A stretch of 64,000 nt of DNA from Limnobaculum parvum (GCF_003096015.2 NZ_CP029185.2:1770001-1834000), one strand, 5' to 3'. Shown: positions 25,470 through 34,790, numbered from the stretch's first letter. Numbers and translations: made by a program. The notes: generated by a model from the letters alone, not told the origin.

Positions 25470-26588
25470 ATGAAATCTCGTGCTGCCGTGGCTTTTGAAG
25501 CCGGAAAACCATTACAGATCGTTGAAATTGATGTTGCTCCACCAAAGAAAGGCGAAGTATTAGTGCGTATCACCCATACTGGCGTGTGCCATACGGATGC
25601 CTTTACGTTATCCGGTGACGATCCGGAAGGGGTTTTCCCTGCGGTATTAGGCCATGAAGGCGGTGGTATTGTGGTTGAAATTGGTGACGGTGTCACGTCA
25701 TTAAAGCCCGGGGATCATGTGATTCCGTTATATACCGCCGAATGCGGTGAGTGTAAGTTCTGTAAGTCAGGAAAAACTAACCTGTGTCAGGCGGTACGCG
25801 CCACTCAGGGCAAAGGGCTAATGCCCGATGGCACAACCCGATTCTCCTATAACGGTCAGCCAATTTACCACTATATGGGCACCAGTACATTCAGTGAATA
25901 CACGGTAGTTGCGGAAATCTCGCTGGCAAAAATAAATCCTGAAGCACCGCTGGAGAAAGTTTGCTTATTGGGTTGTGGTGTAACGACCGGCATTGGTGCC
26001 GTTCACAATACCGCGAAAGTTAAAGCGGGAGATACGGTGGCTATCTTTGGTTTAGGCGGCATTGGTTTAGCGGCTATTCAAGGCGCAGTACAGGCTAAAG
26101 CGGGGCGGATTATTGCCATTGATATCAATCAGGACAAATTTAAACTGGCGAAAGAGATGGGTGCGACAGACTGCATCAATCCTAAAGATTACGATAAGCC
26201 TATTCAGGATGTGATTGTAGAAATGACCGATGGCGGGGTGGATTATAGCTTCGAATGTATCGGTAATGTGGATGTGATGCGCTCGGCGCTGGAGTGTTGC
26301 CATAAAGGTTGGGGGGAAAGTGTGATTATCGGCGTAGCCGGTGCAGGTCAAGAGATCCGCACACGTCCATTCCAATTGGTTACTGGACGCGTATGGCGCG
26401 GTTCTGCCTTTGGCGGAGTAAAAGGGCGTAGTCAGTTACCGGGTATGGTTGAGCAGGCTATGAGAGGGGATATTCAACTCGATCCATTCATTACCCATAC
26501 GTTACCGCTGGAAGAGATTAATCAGGCGTTTGACTTGATGCATGAAGGTAAATCTATTCGTACCGTTATCCACTTTGGCGATAAATAG
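25470..26588 (+). CDS. frmA: S-(hydroxymethyl)glutathione dehydrogenase FrmA (class III alcohol dehydrogenase)
   Basis: A 372-aa zinc-dependent medium-chain dehydrogenase that oxidises the formaldehyde-glutathione adduct to S-formylglutathione with NAD. Catalytic zinc ligands are C40 (GVCHTD) and H62 (GHEGGG), plus the later cysteine in LLGCGVTTG. The structural zinc site is ECGECKFCKSGKTNLC. The NAD motif is FGLGGIG. ATG 25470 matches E. coli FrmA (MKSRAAVAF) and follows GGAG; an upstream in-frame TTG is rejected. The hydrolase for the next step follows 76 bases later. No frmR repressor gene is adjacent, unlike E. coli. Confidence 0.95.
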   Translation: MKSRAAVAFEAGKPLQIVEIDVAPPKKGEVLVRITHTGVCHTDAFTLSGDDPEGVFPAVLGHEGGGIVVEIGDGVTSLKPGDHVIPLYTAECGECKFCKSGKTNLCQAVRATQGKGLMPDGTTRFSYNGQPIYHYMGTSTFSEYTVVAEISLAKINPEAPLEKVCLLGCGVTTGIGAVHNTAKVKAGDTVAIFGLGGIGLAAIQGAVQAKAGRIIAIDINQDKFKLAKEMGATDCINPKDYDKPIQDVIVEMTDGGVDYSFECIGNVDVMRSALECCHKGWGESVIIGVAGAGQEIRTRPFQLVTGRVWRGSAFGGVKGRSQLPGMVEQAMRGDIQLDPFITHTLPLEEINQAFDLMHEGKSIRTVIHFGDK

Positions 26589-26664
26589 TGATTATCCGAT
26601 GGAGCGTGGGCTTATCGCCGCGCTCTGTTTCAGTATCGCTAAATTTATCAAAGGAGCCTTTTAG

Positions 26665-27513
26665 ATGCAGAATGAATTAGAGCTTATTGAGCAACACAAG
26701 GTGTTTGATGGCAACCAGCGACGCTATCGCCACTATTCATCCACTCTGGGTTGTGTCATGACGTTCAGCCTGTTTGTTCCAGACCTCTCTCGCTGGTCAT
26801 CGCCACCGTTGTTATGGTGGCTGTCAGGGCTAACCTGTAATGATGAGAACTTCACTACCAAAGCGGGAGCACAGCGTATTGCAGCCCAATTAGGTATGGC
26901 GATAGTGATGCCGGATACCAGTCCCAGAGGGGACGCGGTAGCGGATGTTAGCCAATGGGATTTAGGCCAAGGAGCTGGATTTTATCTTAATGCTAGCCAA
27001 CCCCCTTGGGCCGCACACTACCGGATGTATGACTACTTGAGCGATGAACTTCCTCATTTGTTGAGCAATAAACTTGGTTTTAACGGCCCACAATCAATCT
27101 CAGGACATTCGATGGGTGGACATGGCGCATTGGTTATGGCGTTACGTGATCCAGAACGGTTCTGCTCGGTATCCGCGTTTTCACCCATCGTTAACCCGAC
27201 GGAGGTTCCTTGGGGGCAAAATGCATTCCAAACCTATCTGGGTGAGGATCGCCAGAACTGGCGGCAGTGGGATGCCTGTGAGTTACTAAAAGACTATCAG
27301 GGAAAAGCCATTCCTATGTTGGTGGATCAAGGGGATAGCGACAGTTTTCTTGGTGAGCAGCTTCAACCAGAACGGTTAGCGCAGGTTGCTGCCGACATTA
27401 ACTATCCGTTAACCCTACGAATACAGCAAGGCTATGATCACAGTTACTATTTTATCGCCAGCTTTATTGGGCAACACCTTGAGTTTCATATGAAACATCT
27501 ACAACGGGCATAA
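26665..27513 (+). CDS. frmB: S-formylglutathione hydrolase FrmB/FghA
   Basis: A 282-aa esterase-D-type alpha/beta hydrolase that splits S-formylglutathione to formate and glutathione. The nucleophile is S149 in ISGHSMGGHGALVMA. The acid lies in LVDQGDSDSFL and the histidine in QQGYDHSYYFI. The oxyanion-side segment WWLSGLTCNDENF is conserved. It completes the formaldehyde detoxification route with frmA. AAAGGAG lies before the ATG. E. coli has two such enzymes (FrmB, YeiG); the genomic pairing with frmA favours the FrmB role. Confidence 0.93.
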   Translation: MQNELELIEQHKVFDGNQRRYRHYSSTLGCVMTFSLFVPDLSRWSSPPLLWWLSGLTCNDENFTTKAGAQRIAAQLGMAIVMPDTSPRGDAVADVSQWDLGQGAGFYLNASQPPWAAHYRMYDYLSDELPHLLSNKLGFNGPQSISGHSMGGHGALVMALRDPERFCSVSAFSPIVNPTEVPWGQNAFQTYLGEDRQNWRQWDACELLKDYQGKAIPMLVDQGDSDSFLGEQLQPERLAQVAADINYPLTLRIQQGYDHSYYFIASFIGQHLEFHMKHLQRA

Positions 27514-27646
27514 TGGTGACGCTGTAACTTAAGTTCTGTCCGGCGGCCTGAATTGCGCCGGATATCCCCCGTATCCTTCTGTAAAATAATTTCTCATACT
27601 GCTACGATAATGCTACTTCGCTTCCAGATTATTTCATCAGGTCACT

Positions 27647-28654
27647 ATGCGTTATAGCCATATTTTGTTCGATTATGAATGCTTACCCGATAATGCCGGT
27701 TTACTCTTGCAGCAGTTAAGACAACAAGACTGTAGAGTGAAAATACGCTGTCTTAAACATGTTCAACTTGATCGGTCTTTATCTCAGTACGCTGACATTA
27801 TACATGTTGACTTAACGGCAGAGGGTTTAACGGATTATTTACCGCAAACTGATAAAGATAAAGTGGCAACATTATGGATTGGTGCCTCTGGTGAAAGTGC
27901 GCGGTTGGCATCAGAATCAGGGGTGGATTTTGGTTTAGCCTTGTGGTGCTGTCGTTCAGTAAAGCATATTTATGCTACTCACTATTTCAATTCTCCTCGT
28001 GATATTTTTATGATTTTGAAAGAAAAAATAACAGAATCTGATGAGATGCGCTGGCTAAAATGGGCGATTGAGCTGCAGTTTATCGGCCAAACGGGGTGTC
28101 ACTACACCCAAGACGTTTACGATCGGGAACGTTTTGAACGGATCCGTGAACTGTCCGCAGAGATTGTAAGCCAATATAGCGGATTACCGATGGCCCAGGT
28201 CAGTAATGTGTTCTGTAGTGAAACGGGTTTTCAAACGCCTAAATTGGACTGTCGGGCGGCGATATTTGACGAGGGTAAAATATTACTAGTCAAAGAGAAT
28301 AGCGGGGAATGGTCTTTACCGGGAGGATGGGTAGATGTGAATCAGTCTATCCGGGCTAATACGGTAAAAGAGGTGAAAGAAGAGGCGGGATTAGATGTCA
28401 TCGCTACTCGATTAATTGCGCTACAGGACCGTAATCTCCATAACACGCCGGTTTATGCCTATGGTATTTGTAAAGTATTTGTTCAGTGCGAAGTGATTGG
28501 CGGCCATTTTATTCCTAACAGTGAAACCTTAGAAAGCGGCTGGTTTAGCCTAGAGCAACTCCCTAAACTATCAGAAGATAAAACTACGGCACCGCAAATT
28601 GCACTGTGCTTTGAGGCGTATCACACTGACAATTGGCAGCCTGTATTTGACTAA
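27647..28654 (+). CDS. Degenerate-HAD / Nudix hydrolase fusion
   Basis: A 335-aa two-domain protein. Residues 1-125 resemble a phosphoglycolate-phosphatase-like HAD domain: ILFDYECL at the place of motif I, WIGASGES at motif IV, then FGLALWC and ATHYFNSPRDI. The DxD and GDxxxD aspartates are changed (Y10-E11 after D9; A80 and no second Asp), so it is probably catalytically dead. Residues 130-175 (LKWAIELQFIGQTGCHYTQD, YDRERFERIRELSAEI) form the Nudix-associated N-terminal domain. A Nudix domain follows, with box G227-x5-Q233-x7-K241-E-V-x-E-E-x-G-L249. The first box glutamate is Gln. The usual substrate for this Nudix class is ADP-ribose or NADH-like; unproven here. Confidence 0.8.
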   Translation: MRYSHILFDYECLPDNAGLLLQQLRQQDCRVKIRCLKHVQLDRSLSQYADIIHVDLTAEGLTDYLPQTDKDKVATLWIGASGESARLASESGVDFGLALWCCRSVKHIYATHYFNSPRDIFMILKEKITESDEMRWLKWAIELQFIGQTGCHYTQDVYDRERFERIRELSAEIVSQYSGLPMAQVSNVFCSETGFQTPKLDCRAAIFDEGKILLVKENSGEWSLPGGWVDVNQSIRANTVKEVKEEAGLDVIATRLIALQDRNLHNTPVYAYGICKVFVQCEVIGGHFIPNSETLESGWFSLEQLPKLSEDKTTAPQIALCFEAYHTDNWQPVFD

Positions 28655-28704
28655 TTAACGTAGGGAAATCACGGATGATTTCCCCTGAACAATATTTCTG
28701 ACCG

Positions 28705-29514
28705 CTATGCTAAAAATTTCTGAATGGCAAACGCGACGCCATCTTGCTGGTTGGTGTGGGTAATAAACTGGGCATGTTGCTTAATTTCATCGGAGGCATT
28801 CCCCATAGCAACCCCAATACCGGCATATTGAATCATCGGCAAATCATTATGATGATCGCCGATGCACATCACTTCTGATTGTTGGATACCTAACCGTTGG
28901 GATAAAAACTTAACCGCAGCCCCTTTGTCGACATCCTTGTGCAACACTTCCAGAAAGAAAGGCGAACTCTTTACCAGCGTGTAGTCTGCATGGTAGCTGG
29001 CCGGGATATTGGTTATTGCGGCATCAAGAATCGTTGGCTCATCAATAAACATCATTTTGGGGAATGTCAGGTCGGGTTTCATTTCGTCAATTGGGCAGTA
29101 GATTAGCGGAATGTGGCTGAGAAACGCTTCCCGTACGGTATAGGTGCTGATATCCCGATTTGGCGTATAGAGGGCATCGTAAGTTAAGGCATGAAAATGA
29201 ATCTTAAGCAGCAAGGACAGGGCGCTAACACGGTGATAATCTTCAATAGTTAACAATGTTTGCTTAATGATTTCACCACTGCCTGCATGTTGTATTAATC
29301 CACCGTTATAAGAAATACAGTAACAGCCTGATTTATCCAACCCTAACTCCTTTAGATATCCCTGCATACCGCTATAAGGGCGTCCTGAAGCTAAAACAAC
29401 ATGAACGCCCTGTGATTGAGCCTGACTCACGGCCAATTTTACAGTAGGAGAGATAGTCTTATCATCCTGAAGCAGCGTGTCATCCAGATCGATGGCGATT
29501 AATTTTACGGTCAT
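28705..29514 (-). CDS. yidA: HAD-IIB sugar-phosphatase YidA
   Basis: A 269-aa Cof-type HAD phosphatase (E. coli YidA is 270 aa). Motif I is LIAIDLDDTLL with a normal DxD, motif II VVLASGRPY, the type-IIB cap holds ANRDISTYTVREAF-like sequence (PNRDISTYTVREAF here), and motif IV is CIGDHHNDLPMIQYAG. YidA dephosphorylates small sugar phosphates and other phosphorylated metabolites. It converges with the HAD/Nudix fusion gene. Confidence 0.93.
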   Translation of the reverse strand: MTVKLIAIDLDDTLLQDDKTISPTVKLAVSQAQSQGVHVVLASGRPYSGMQGYLKELGLDKSGCYCISYNGGLIQHAGSGEIIKQTLLTIEDYHRVSALSLLLKIHFHALTYDALYTPNRDISTYTVREAFLSHIPLIYCPIDEMKPDLTFPKMMFIDEPTILDAAITNIPASYHADYTLVKSSPFFLEVLHKDVDKGAAVKFLSQRLGIQQSEVMCIGDHHNDLPMIQYAGIGVAMGNASDEIKQHAQFITHTNQQDGVAFAIQKFLA

Positions 29515-29577
29515 GATGTTCCCTTAGCACAGTGAGTAGAAGTATTAGCGAAAGAGACAAATTGCTAATGAGTATTG

Positions 29578-30006
29578 TTAGTTAATAATCCGATTACCGT
29601 ATTCATCAATGATCTGTTCGCCATCTTCCTTGGTGAATGCACCTGATTGACGATCGGGCAATATCTCCAGCACCACTTCAGAAGGGCGACAAAGCTTGGT
29701 TCCCAGTTCAGTTATCACGATAGGACGGTTGATTAGGATAGGGTATTGCAGCATAAAATCAATGAGTTGGCTATCGCTCCAGTGCGCTTGCGCCAGATTT
29801 AATGTTTCATAAGGTTCGACGTTTTTACGCAACAGAGCGCGAGGCGTGATTTGCAAAGCTTCAATGATGTTAAGCAACTTGATACGGTCAGGAGGATTCT
29901 CCAGATAGAGAATAATCGTTGGTTCAACACCGCTATTACGGATTAATGACAACGTATTGCGCGAGGTTCCACAAGCAGGATTATGATAAATCGTAATTTT
30001 TCGCAT
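29578..30006 (-). CDS. arsC: Glutaredoxin-dependent arsenate reductase ArsC
   Basis: A 142-aa ArsC very similar to the plasmid R773 protein (141 aa). The active cysteine is C12 in YHNPACGTSRNTL. The arginines that bind arsenate lie in RALLRKNVEPY and INRPIVITELGTKLCRPSE. It reduces arsenate to arsenite for export. No arsR, arsA or arsB is visible nearby, so this is an orphan copy whose exporter must be elsewhere. It lies divergent from the azoreductase gene. Confidence 0.95.
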   Translation of the reverse strand: MRKITIYHNPACGTSRNTLSLIRNSGVEPTIILYLENPPDRIKLLNIIEALQITPRALLRKNVEPYETLNLAQAHWSDSQLIDFMLQYPILINRPIVITELGTKLCRPSEVVLEILPDRQSGAFTKEDGEQIIDEYGNRIIN

Positions 30007-30268
30007 GGGCTTATACCAAAAATGAGAGGTGAATTACTCATGCTATCAACGTTATCAAAGAATGGGAAATATCATAATAATACCAACCCAGAAATAATAA
30101 CGCTGGGTAGTAGTGAGATTTTTTTGTGCCAAAAACAGCTAGCCAGAGTCGCTACGGTGGTACCGAGAACAAGGATATCGCATGTCATTGTGGGGATGCA
30201 ATTTGGTGCTTCTTTGAATGTGAATCGGAAAAATTCCGCTTGCTGGAAAGCATAAAAAGGGATATTTT

Positions 30269-30293
30269 AACTACGATAATTTTAGTCGTAGTT
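30269..30293 (+). promoter_or_regulatory. Inverted-repeat operator candidate upstream of azoR-like gene
   Basis: AACTACGA and TCGTAGTT are arranged as 8-bp arms nine bases apart, 40 bases before the azoreductase start. The 328-base gap to arsC (30007-30334) otherwise holds no gene; a 6-bp inverted repeat (ACCCAG/CTGGGT near 30085) is also present. The operator may bind the Rrf2-type regulator encoded just after the azoreductase, or another redox sensor. Confidence 0.5.
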
Positions 30294-30334
30294 GATCTTC
30301 AGCATTCATTTTCAATTAAGCATATGGAACACAA

Positions 30335-31009
30335 ATGAAAATATTACATATTGATTCAAGCTCAAAAATCCACAATAAATCTAACTCACGTGCCTTGGGC
30401 CGTTATTTTCTTCAGCAGTTAGAGCGTTATGGCGTTGAGTTCGAAATTGATTATCTGGATGTCACCGAGGACGTTCAGCCTCACGTTTCCGCAGAGTTTG
30501 TACAGGCAACTTATACGCCAGAAGCAGAGCGGACAGAGAGAATGCGTGAAGTATTAGCCCCGTCTGATGCCATGTGCCAGCGGGTAATGGATGCTGATGT
30601 GCTGGTATGCGCGATGCCAATGTATAACTGGACCATCCCATCAACGTTTAAGACCTTCATTGACGCGATTACCCGTACTAACGTGACGTATGATTTACTG
30701 CCGGATGGTACTACGGTAGGTAAACTGGGTGATAAAAAAGTGCTATTCATTACCACCCGCGGTGCCGATTTACGTCAGGGTTCACCTTATAGCCATATGG
30801 ATGCGATGACTCCGGTACTTAAGGCCGCATTTGCCTTTATTGGGGTAGAAGCGCCGGAGTTCGTGGATGCTCAACCGCTGCAATTCACCGCTGCTGAGGC
30901 TCGTGAAGCCGCATTGGTTCGTGCCCATAATGACCTAGACCAACTGGCCTCTCAATGGGCGACTAATCTACAAAAGACAGCGTGTAGCCAGTCAGAAATG
31001 GCAGTATAA
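30335..31009 (+). CDS. FMN-dependent NADH azoreductase family protein
   Basis: A 224-aa flavodoxin-like-fold protein of the AzoR/NAD(P)H quinone reductase family. It begins MKILHIDSSSKIHNKSNSRA (FMN phosphate-binding region), followed by CAMPMYNWTIPSTFKTFIDA (MPMYNWTIP is the family hallmark) and LFITTRGADLRQGSPY. Such enzymes reduce quinones and azo compounds by two electrons and protect against thiol-reactive quinone stress. It is somewhat longer than E. coli AzoR (201 aa), mostly at the C terminus. An Rrf2-family regulator gene follows 71 bases later on the same strand. Confidence 0.88.
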   Translation: MKILHIDSSSKIHNKSNSRALGRYFLQQLERYGVEFEIDYLDVTEDVQPHVSAEFVQATYTPEAERTERMREVLAPSDAMCQRVMDADVLVCAMPMYNWTIPSTFKTFIDAITRTNVTYDLLPDGTTVGKLGDKKVLFITTRGADLRQGSPYSHMDAMTPVLKAAFAFIGVEAPEFVDAQPLQFTAAEAREAALVRAHNDLDQLASQWATNLQKTACSQSEMAV

Positions 31010-31080
31010 GCAGGACACCCAAAGCGTTCTACGGTAGAATTTAATGCAGCAATAGCACTTTTAATTATTCAGGGGGAGTC

Positions 31081-31602
31081 ATGGCGTTTGTCAGTTCGGG
31101 GGTTGAGTATGCACTGCATTGTTTGTTGTATATCAGCCAGCGTGACGGAATTAAAGAAGCAAACGTACGTGATTTAGCTGAGTTACAAGGGGTTCCCGTC
31201 GATTTTTTGGCCAAGATTTTTACTAAGCTAAAGAAATCCGGCATTGTGAACTCAACTGAAGGGGCCAGAGGTGGTTTTCATCTGGCCCGCTCGCCTGAAT
31301 CTATCTCGGTTAAGGACGTGGTTGAAGCCGTTGATGGCAATAAAGGGCTGTTTGAATGTAAAGAGATACGTGAGCGTTGTGCGGTGTTTGATCAACAGGC
31401 ACCTCAGTGGGCAACTGAAGGGGTATGCTCGATTCATCGCATTATGTTAGAAGCGGAGCAGGCTATGCGGCAGGTTCTCTCTCAACACACGCTGGCAAGT
31501 ATCTCTGCCACTACCAACAAGAAAGCACCGGCTGAATTTAATCAGCAAATCTTACAGTGGTTTGAATCTCGTCCCTCAAACCATCGCGTTTCATCTGAAT
31601 AA
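31081..31602 (+). CDS. Rrf2-family regulator with three conserved cysteines
   Basis: A 173-aa regulator. The Rrf2 winged helix is seen at residues 1-60 (MAFVSSGVEYALHCLLYI, LAKIFTKLKKSGIVNSTEGA, RGGFHLARSP). Three cysteines in the wing-linker region (GLFECKE, RERCAVF, EGVCSIH) match the Fe-S-ligating pattern of IscR/NsrR-type proteins. It may sense redox state or nitric oxide. Its position after the azoreductase, with an inverted repeat in that gene's promoter, suggests it controls this small cluster. CAGGGGGAG precedes the ATG. Confidence 0.85.
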   Translation: MAFVSSGVEYALHCLLYISQRDGIKEANVRDLAELQGVPVDFLAKIFTKLKKSGIVNSTEGARGGFHLARSPESISVKDVVEAVDGNKGLFECKEIRERCAVFDQQAPQWATEGVCSIHRIMLEAEQAMRQVLSQHTLASISATTNKKAPAEFNQQILQWFESRPSNHRVSSE

Positions 31603-31764
31603 TGCCAATCCCTCTCTGATTTTGAACGTTTAAAATCGCCGCGCTGTGAAATATTTGTTACGGCGCTTATTTATCAAAAACTTCCACAGCTGAATAAGCT
31701 ATTCTATTATTACCACAACCCACTAATTTAGTGACTGCCTCCATTTGCCCTTAAAGGAGCTCTC

Positions 31765-33225
31765 TTGAATCAGCAACCATTTAATACCCGTCTTACCGCC
31801 TCTGAAGCCATTGATAAGCTCGAACAACAATATGAATCCGCCCTGAGTGCGCTGCGTAGTGCTATCGGTGCCTTTATTCAGCAGGGAACCTTACCGGATG
31901 CGAAAGCCAGAGAAAAGGGGCTATTTTCCTATCCCCAATTGCGGGTTTGTTGGGATGGTAAATTTCAGGAACATTTACGCACTCGTGCCTATGGGCGTTT
32001 TGCACATCCTGGGCAGTATGCCACCACCATTACTCGCCCGGACTTGTTCCGTCACTACCTGACTGAACAGTTAGGATTGTTAGAACATGATTATGGCGCT
32101 ATTTTTGAAGTGACACCGTCACAACAAGAGATACCTTATCCGTTTGTGATAGATGGTTCCGCTCTGATGCTGGATCGCACCATGACGGCAGGAATTGTGC
32201 AGCATTTTCCAACCACGGATCTGGCTAAAATTGGTGATGATATTACCGATGGTTTGGCTAACGCAGGGGATATTTTCCCGTTATCTCATTTTGATGCCCT
32301 GCGTACCGACTTCTCTTTAGCGCGGCTTAAACACTATACCGGAACGCCCGTTGAACATGTTCAACCTTACGTTCTGTTTACCAACTATAGCCGCTATGTG
32401 GATGAATTCATCAGTTGGGCCTGTAAACAGATCCGAGATCCCTCCAGCCCTTATCAGGCGCTGTCGTGCGCCGGTGGCAGCTATATCACGGTAGAGAATG
32501 CCGATCCGGAGAGAACGGCGTCCGACTTGGCATGGAAAAAGCATCAAATGCCGGCTTACCATCTTATTTCCTCCACCGGGCAGGGAATTACACTGGTAAA
32601 TATTGGCGTCGGGCCTTCGAATGCCAAGACAATTTGTGACCATTTGGCCGTGCTACGACCTCATGCATGGCTGATGATTGGTCACTGCGGCGGGTTGCGT
32701 GAAAGCCAGAGAATTGGCGATTATGTATTGGCCCATGCCTATTTACGTGATGACCATGTTCTGGATGCGGTTTTGCCACCGGATATTCCCATTCCTAGCA
32801 TTGCAGAAGTACAACGTGCCTTATATGACGCCACCAAAGCCGTTAGCGGAATGCCGGGGGAAGAGGTAAAACTACGGTTGAGAACCGGTACTGTTGTTAC
32901 CACGGATGACCGAAACTGGGAGCTACGTTTCTCGGTGTCAGCTCGACGCTTTAACCTCAGTCGTGCGGTCGCGGTAGATATGGAAAGCGCCACGATTGCA
33001 GCTCAGGGCTATCGTTTCCGGGTTCCTTATGGCACGTTGTTGTGTGTTTCTGATAAGCCACTGCATGGAGAAATTAAACTACCGGGACAGGCTAACCACT
33101 TCTATGAAGGGGCAATATCAGAACACCTGCAAATTGGTATTCGCGCAATAGATCTACTGCGAGCGGAAGGCGATAAGCTTCATTCTCGTAAGCTACGCAC
33201 ATTTAACGAGCCGCCATTTCGCTAA
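31765..33225 (+). CDS. amn: AMP nucleosidase Amn
   Basis: A 486-aa enzyme (E. coli Amn is 484 aa) that cleaves AMP to adenine and ribose-5-phosphate, important for adenylate control and cold or phosphate stress. The N-terminal domain (to about residue 170) and the C-terminal phosphorylase-like domain are both complete; the latter shows LVNIGVGPSNAKTICDHLAV, MIGHCGGLRESQ and AVDMESATIAAQGYRF. The start codon is TTG, chosen because AAAGGAG lies five bases before it and the family N terminus fits. The TTG start may keep expression low. Confidence 0.95.
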   Translation: MNQQPFNTRLTASEAIDKLEQQYESALSALRSAIGAFIQQGTLPDAKAREKGLFSYPQLRVCWDGKFQEHLRTRAYGRFAHPGQYATTITRPDLFRHYLTEQLGLLEHDYGAIFEVTPSQQEIPYPFVIDGSALMLDRTMTAGIVQHFPTTDLAKIGDDITDGLANAGDIFPLSHFDALRTDFSLARLKHYTGTPVEHVQPYVLFTNYSRYVDEFISWACKQIRDPSSPYQALSCAGGSYITVENADPERTASDLAWKKHQMPAYHLISSTGQGITLVNIGVGPSNAKTICDHLAVLRPHAWLMIGHCGGLRESQRIGDYVLAHAYLRDDHVLDAVLPPDIPIPSIAEVQRALYDATKAVSGMPGEEVKLRLRTGTVVTTDDRNWELRFSVSARRFNLSRAVAVDMESATIAAQGYRFRVPYGTLLCVSDKPLHGEIKLPGQANHFYEGAISEHLQIGIRAIDLLRAEGDKLHSRKLRTFNEPPFR

Positions 33226-33309
33226 AACGGCGGTAAAACCGTTTGTCTGTTACACAAAACGTCATGATACGGTTTTCCTGTATGTGACAGAAAACGAGGA
33301 GAAGAACAA

Positions 33310-34746
33310 ATGGCACAAAATGGATTTCCAAACGATTTCTTATGGGGTGGAGCCGTCGCTGCTCATCAGGTTGAAGGTGGATGGGATCGTGGCGGCAAAG
33401 GCGTAAGTATCGCGGATGTACTATCTAAAGGCTCTCATGGCGTAGACCGTGTGATGACTGACGGTGTACTGCCCGAATACATTTATCCCAATCATCTGGG
33501 CGTCGATTTTTATTCACACTATAAAGACGATATCGCGCTGTTTGCCGAGATGGGATTTAAATGTTTTCGAACTTCAATCGCCTGGACCAGAATATTTCCC
33601 AATGGTGATGAACAAACGCCTAACGAGGCCGGATTGCAGTTTTATGACGATTTGTTTGATGAATTGCTGAAACATCACATTGAACCAGTTATTACCCTTT
33701 CTCATTTTGAAATGCCTTACCATCTGGTGAAAGAGTATGGCGGCTGGTATAACCGAAAAGTAGTCGATTTCTTTGTTCGCTTTAGTGAAGTGGTGATGGA
33801 ACGCTATAAAAACAAAGTGAAATACTGGATCACCTTTAATGAAATTAACAATCAACGTAACTGGAAATATCCGCTGTTTGGCTACTGTAATTCCGGGGTG
33901 ATCTTTACCGATCACGATAATCCAGAGCAGGTGATGTATCAGGTATTTCACCATCAATTCATTGCCAGCGCTCAGGTGGTTAATCGTGGGCATCAAATTA
34001 ACCCGAACTTCAAGATTGGTTGCATGATCCACATGATGCCGCTGTATCCGGCGACCTGTCGTCCGGAAGATCTGGTTTTTGCTCAGGAAGCCATGAGGCA
34101 GAAGTACTTGTTCAGCGATGTTCAAATGCGCGGAACTTATCCTGCTTATATAGTGAAAGAATGGGCTCGTCATAATATTACTATCACGATTCAGCCCGAA
34201 GATGATGAGATTCTGCGTAATGGTTGTGCTGATTACTTGGCTATCAGTTATTACATGTCCAACATCGTCTCGCCGGATTACACCAAATCTGAAAGCGCAT
34301 TAACTTTTTTTGAAGGTAGTAAACTGAATCCTTATCTGCAAGCTTCCGAATGGGGATGGCAAATTGACCCCGTTGGCCTGCGTTATAGCCTTTCAGAACT
34401 GTATGAACGCTATCAGAAACCTCTATTTATTGTGGAGAATGGTTTTGGCGCCATTGATGTACGTGAAGCGGATGGCCGGATTAATGATGATTATCGTATT
34501 GAATATTTGAAAGCCCATATCGTTGAAATGGAGAAAGCAGTCGCTATTGATGGGGTAGATTTACTTGGTTACACCCCTTGGGGCTGTATTGACTGCGTTT
34601 CATTTACCACCGGCGAATATGCCAAACGCTATGGATTTATCTATGTTGATATGAATGATGACGGTAGTGGCACGCTGGCCCGTTCTAAAAAGAAAAGTTT
34701 TGACTGGTATAAGAAAGTGATTGCCTCTAACGGCACTGAACGTTAA
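33310..34746 (+). CDS. bglA: 6-phospho-beta-glucosidase BglA
   Basis: A 478-aa GH1 enzyme matching E. coli BglA (479 aa) closely. The acid/base is E178 in WITFNEINNQRNW and the nucleophile E376 in PLFIVENGFGA. The phospho-sugar-recognising C-terminal segment is SKKKSFDWYKKVI-like (RSKKKSFDWYKKVIASNG in this protein). It hydrolyses phosphorylated beta-glucosides taken up by a PTS. No PTS permease or antiterminator gene adjoins it, as for bglA in E. coli. GAGGAGAAG precedes the ATG. A hairpin follows at 34759-34790. Confidence 0.94.
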   Translation: MAQNGFPNDFLWGGAVAAHQVEGGWDRGGKGVSIADVLSKGSHGVDRVMTDGVLPEYIYPNHLGVDFYSHYKDDIALFAEMGFKCFRTSIAWTRIFPNGDEQTPNEAGLQFYDDLFDELLKHHIEPVITLSHFEMPYHLVKEYGGWYNRKVVDFFVRFSEVVMERYKNKVKYWITFNEINNQRNWKYPLFGYCNSGVIFTDHDNPEQVMYQVFHHQFIASAQVVNRGHQINPNFKIGCMIHMMPLYPATCRPEDLVFAQEAMRQKYLFSDVQMRGTYPAYIVKEWARHNITITIQPEDDEILRNGCADYLAISYYMSNIVSPDYTKSESALTFFEGSKLNPYLQASEWGWQIDPVGLRYSLSELYERYQKPLFIVENGFGAIDVREADGRINDDYRIEYLKAHIVEMEKAVAIDGVDLLGYTPWGCIDCVSFTTGEYAKRYGFIYVDMNDDGSGTLARSKKKSFDWYKKVIASNGTER

Positions 34747-34758
34747 TTCATTTCTGCA

Positions 34759-34790
34759 CTCAACGATTAGCTATATGGGTAATCGTTGAG
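34759..34790 (+). terminator. 11-bp hairpin after bglA
   Basis: CTCAACGATTA and TAATCGTTGAG form a perfect stem with a 10-base loop, 13 bases past the bglA stop. Confidence 0.7.

Noticed and set aside
29983..30255. 90-codon frame in the arsC-azoR gap
   Set aside because: Starts inside arsC on the other strand with no ribosome-binding site; product is unlike any known family.
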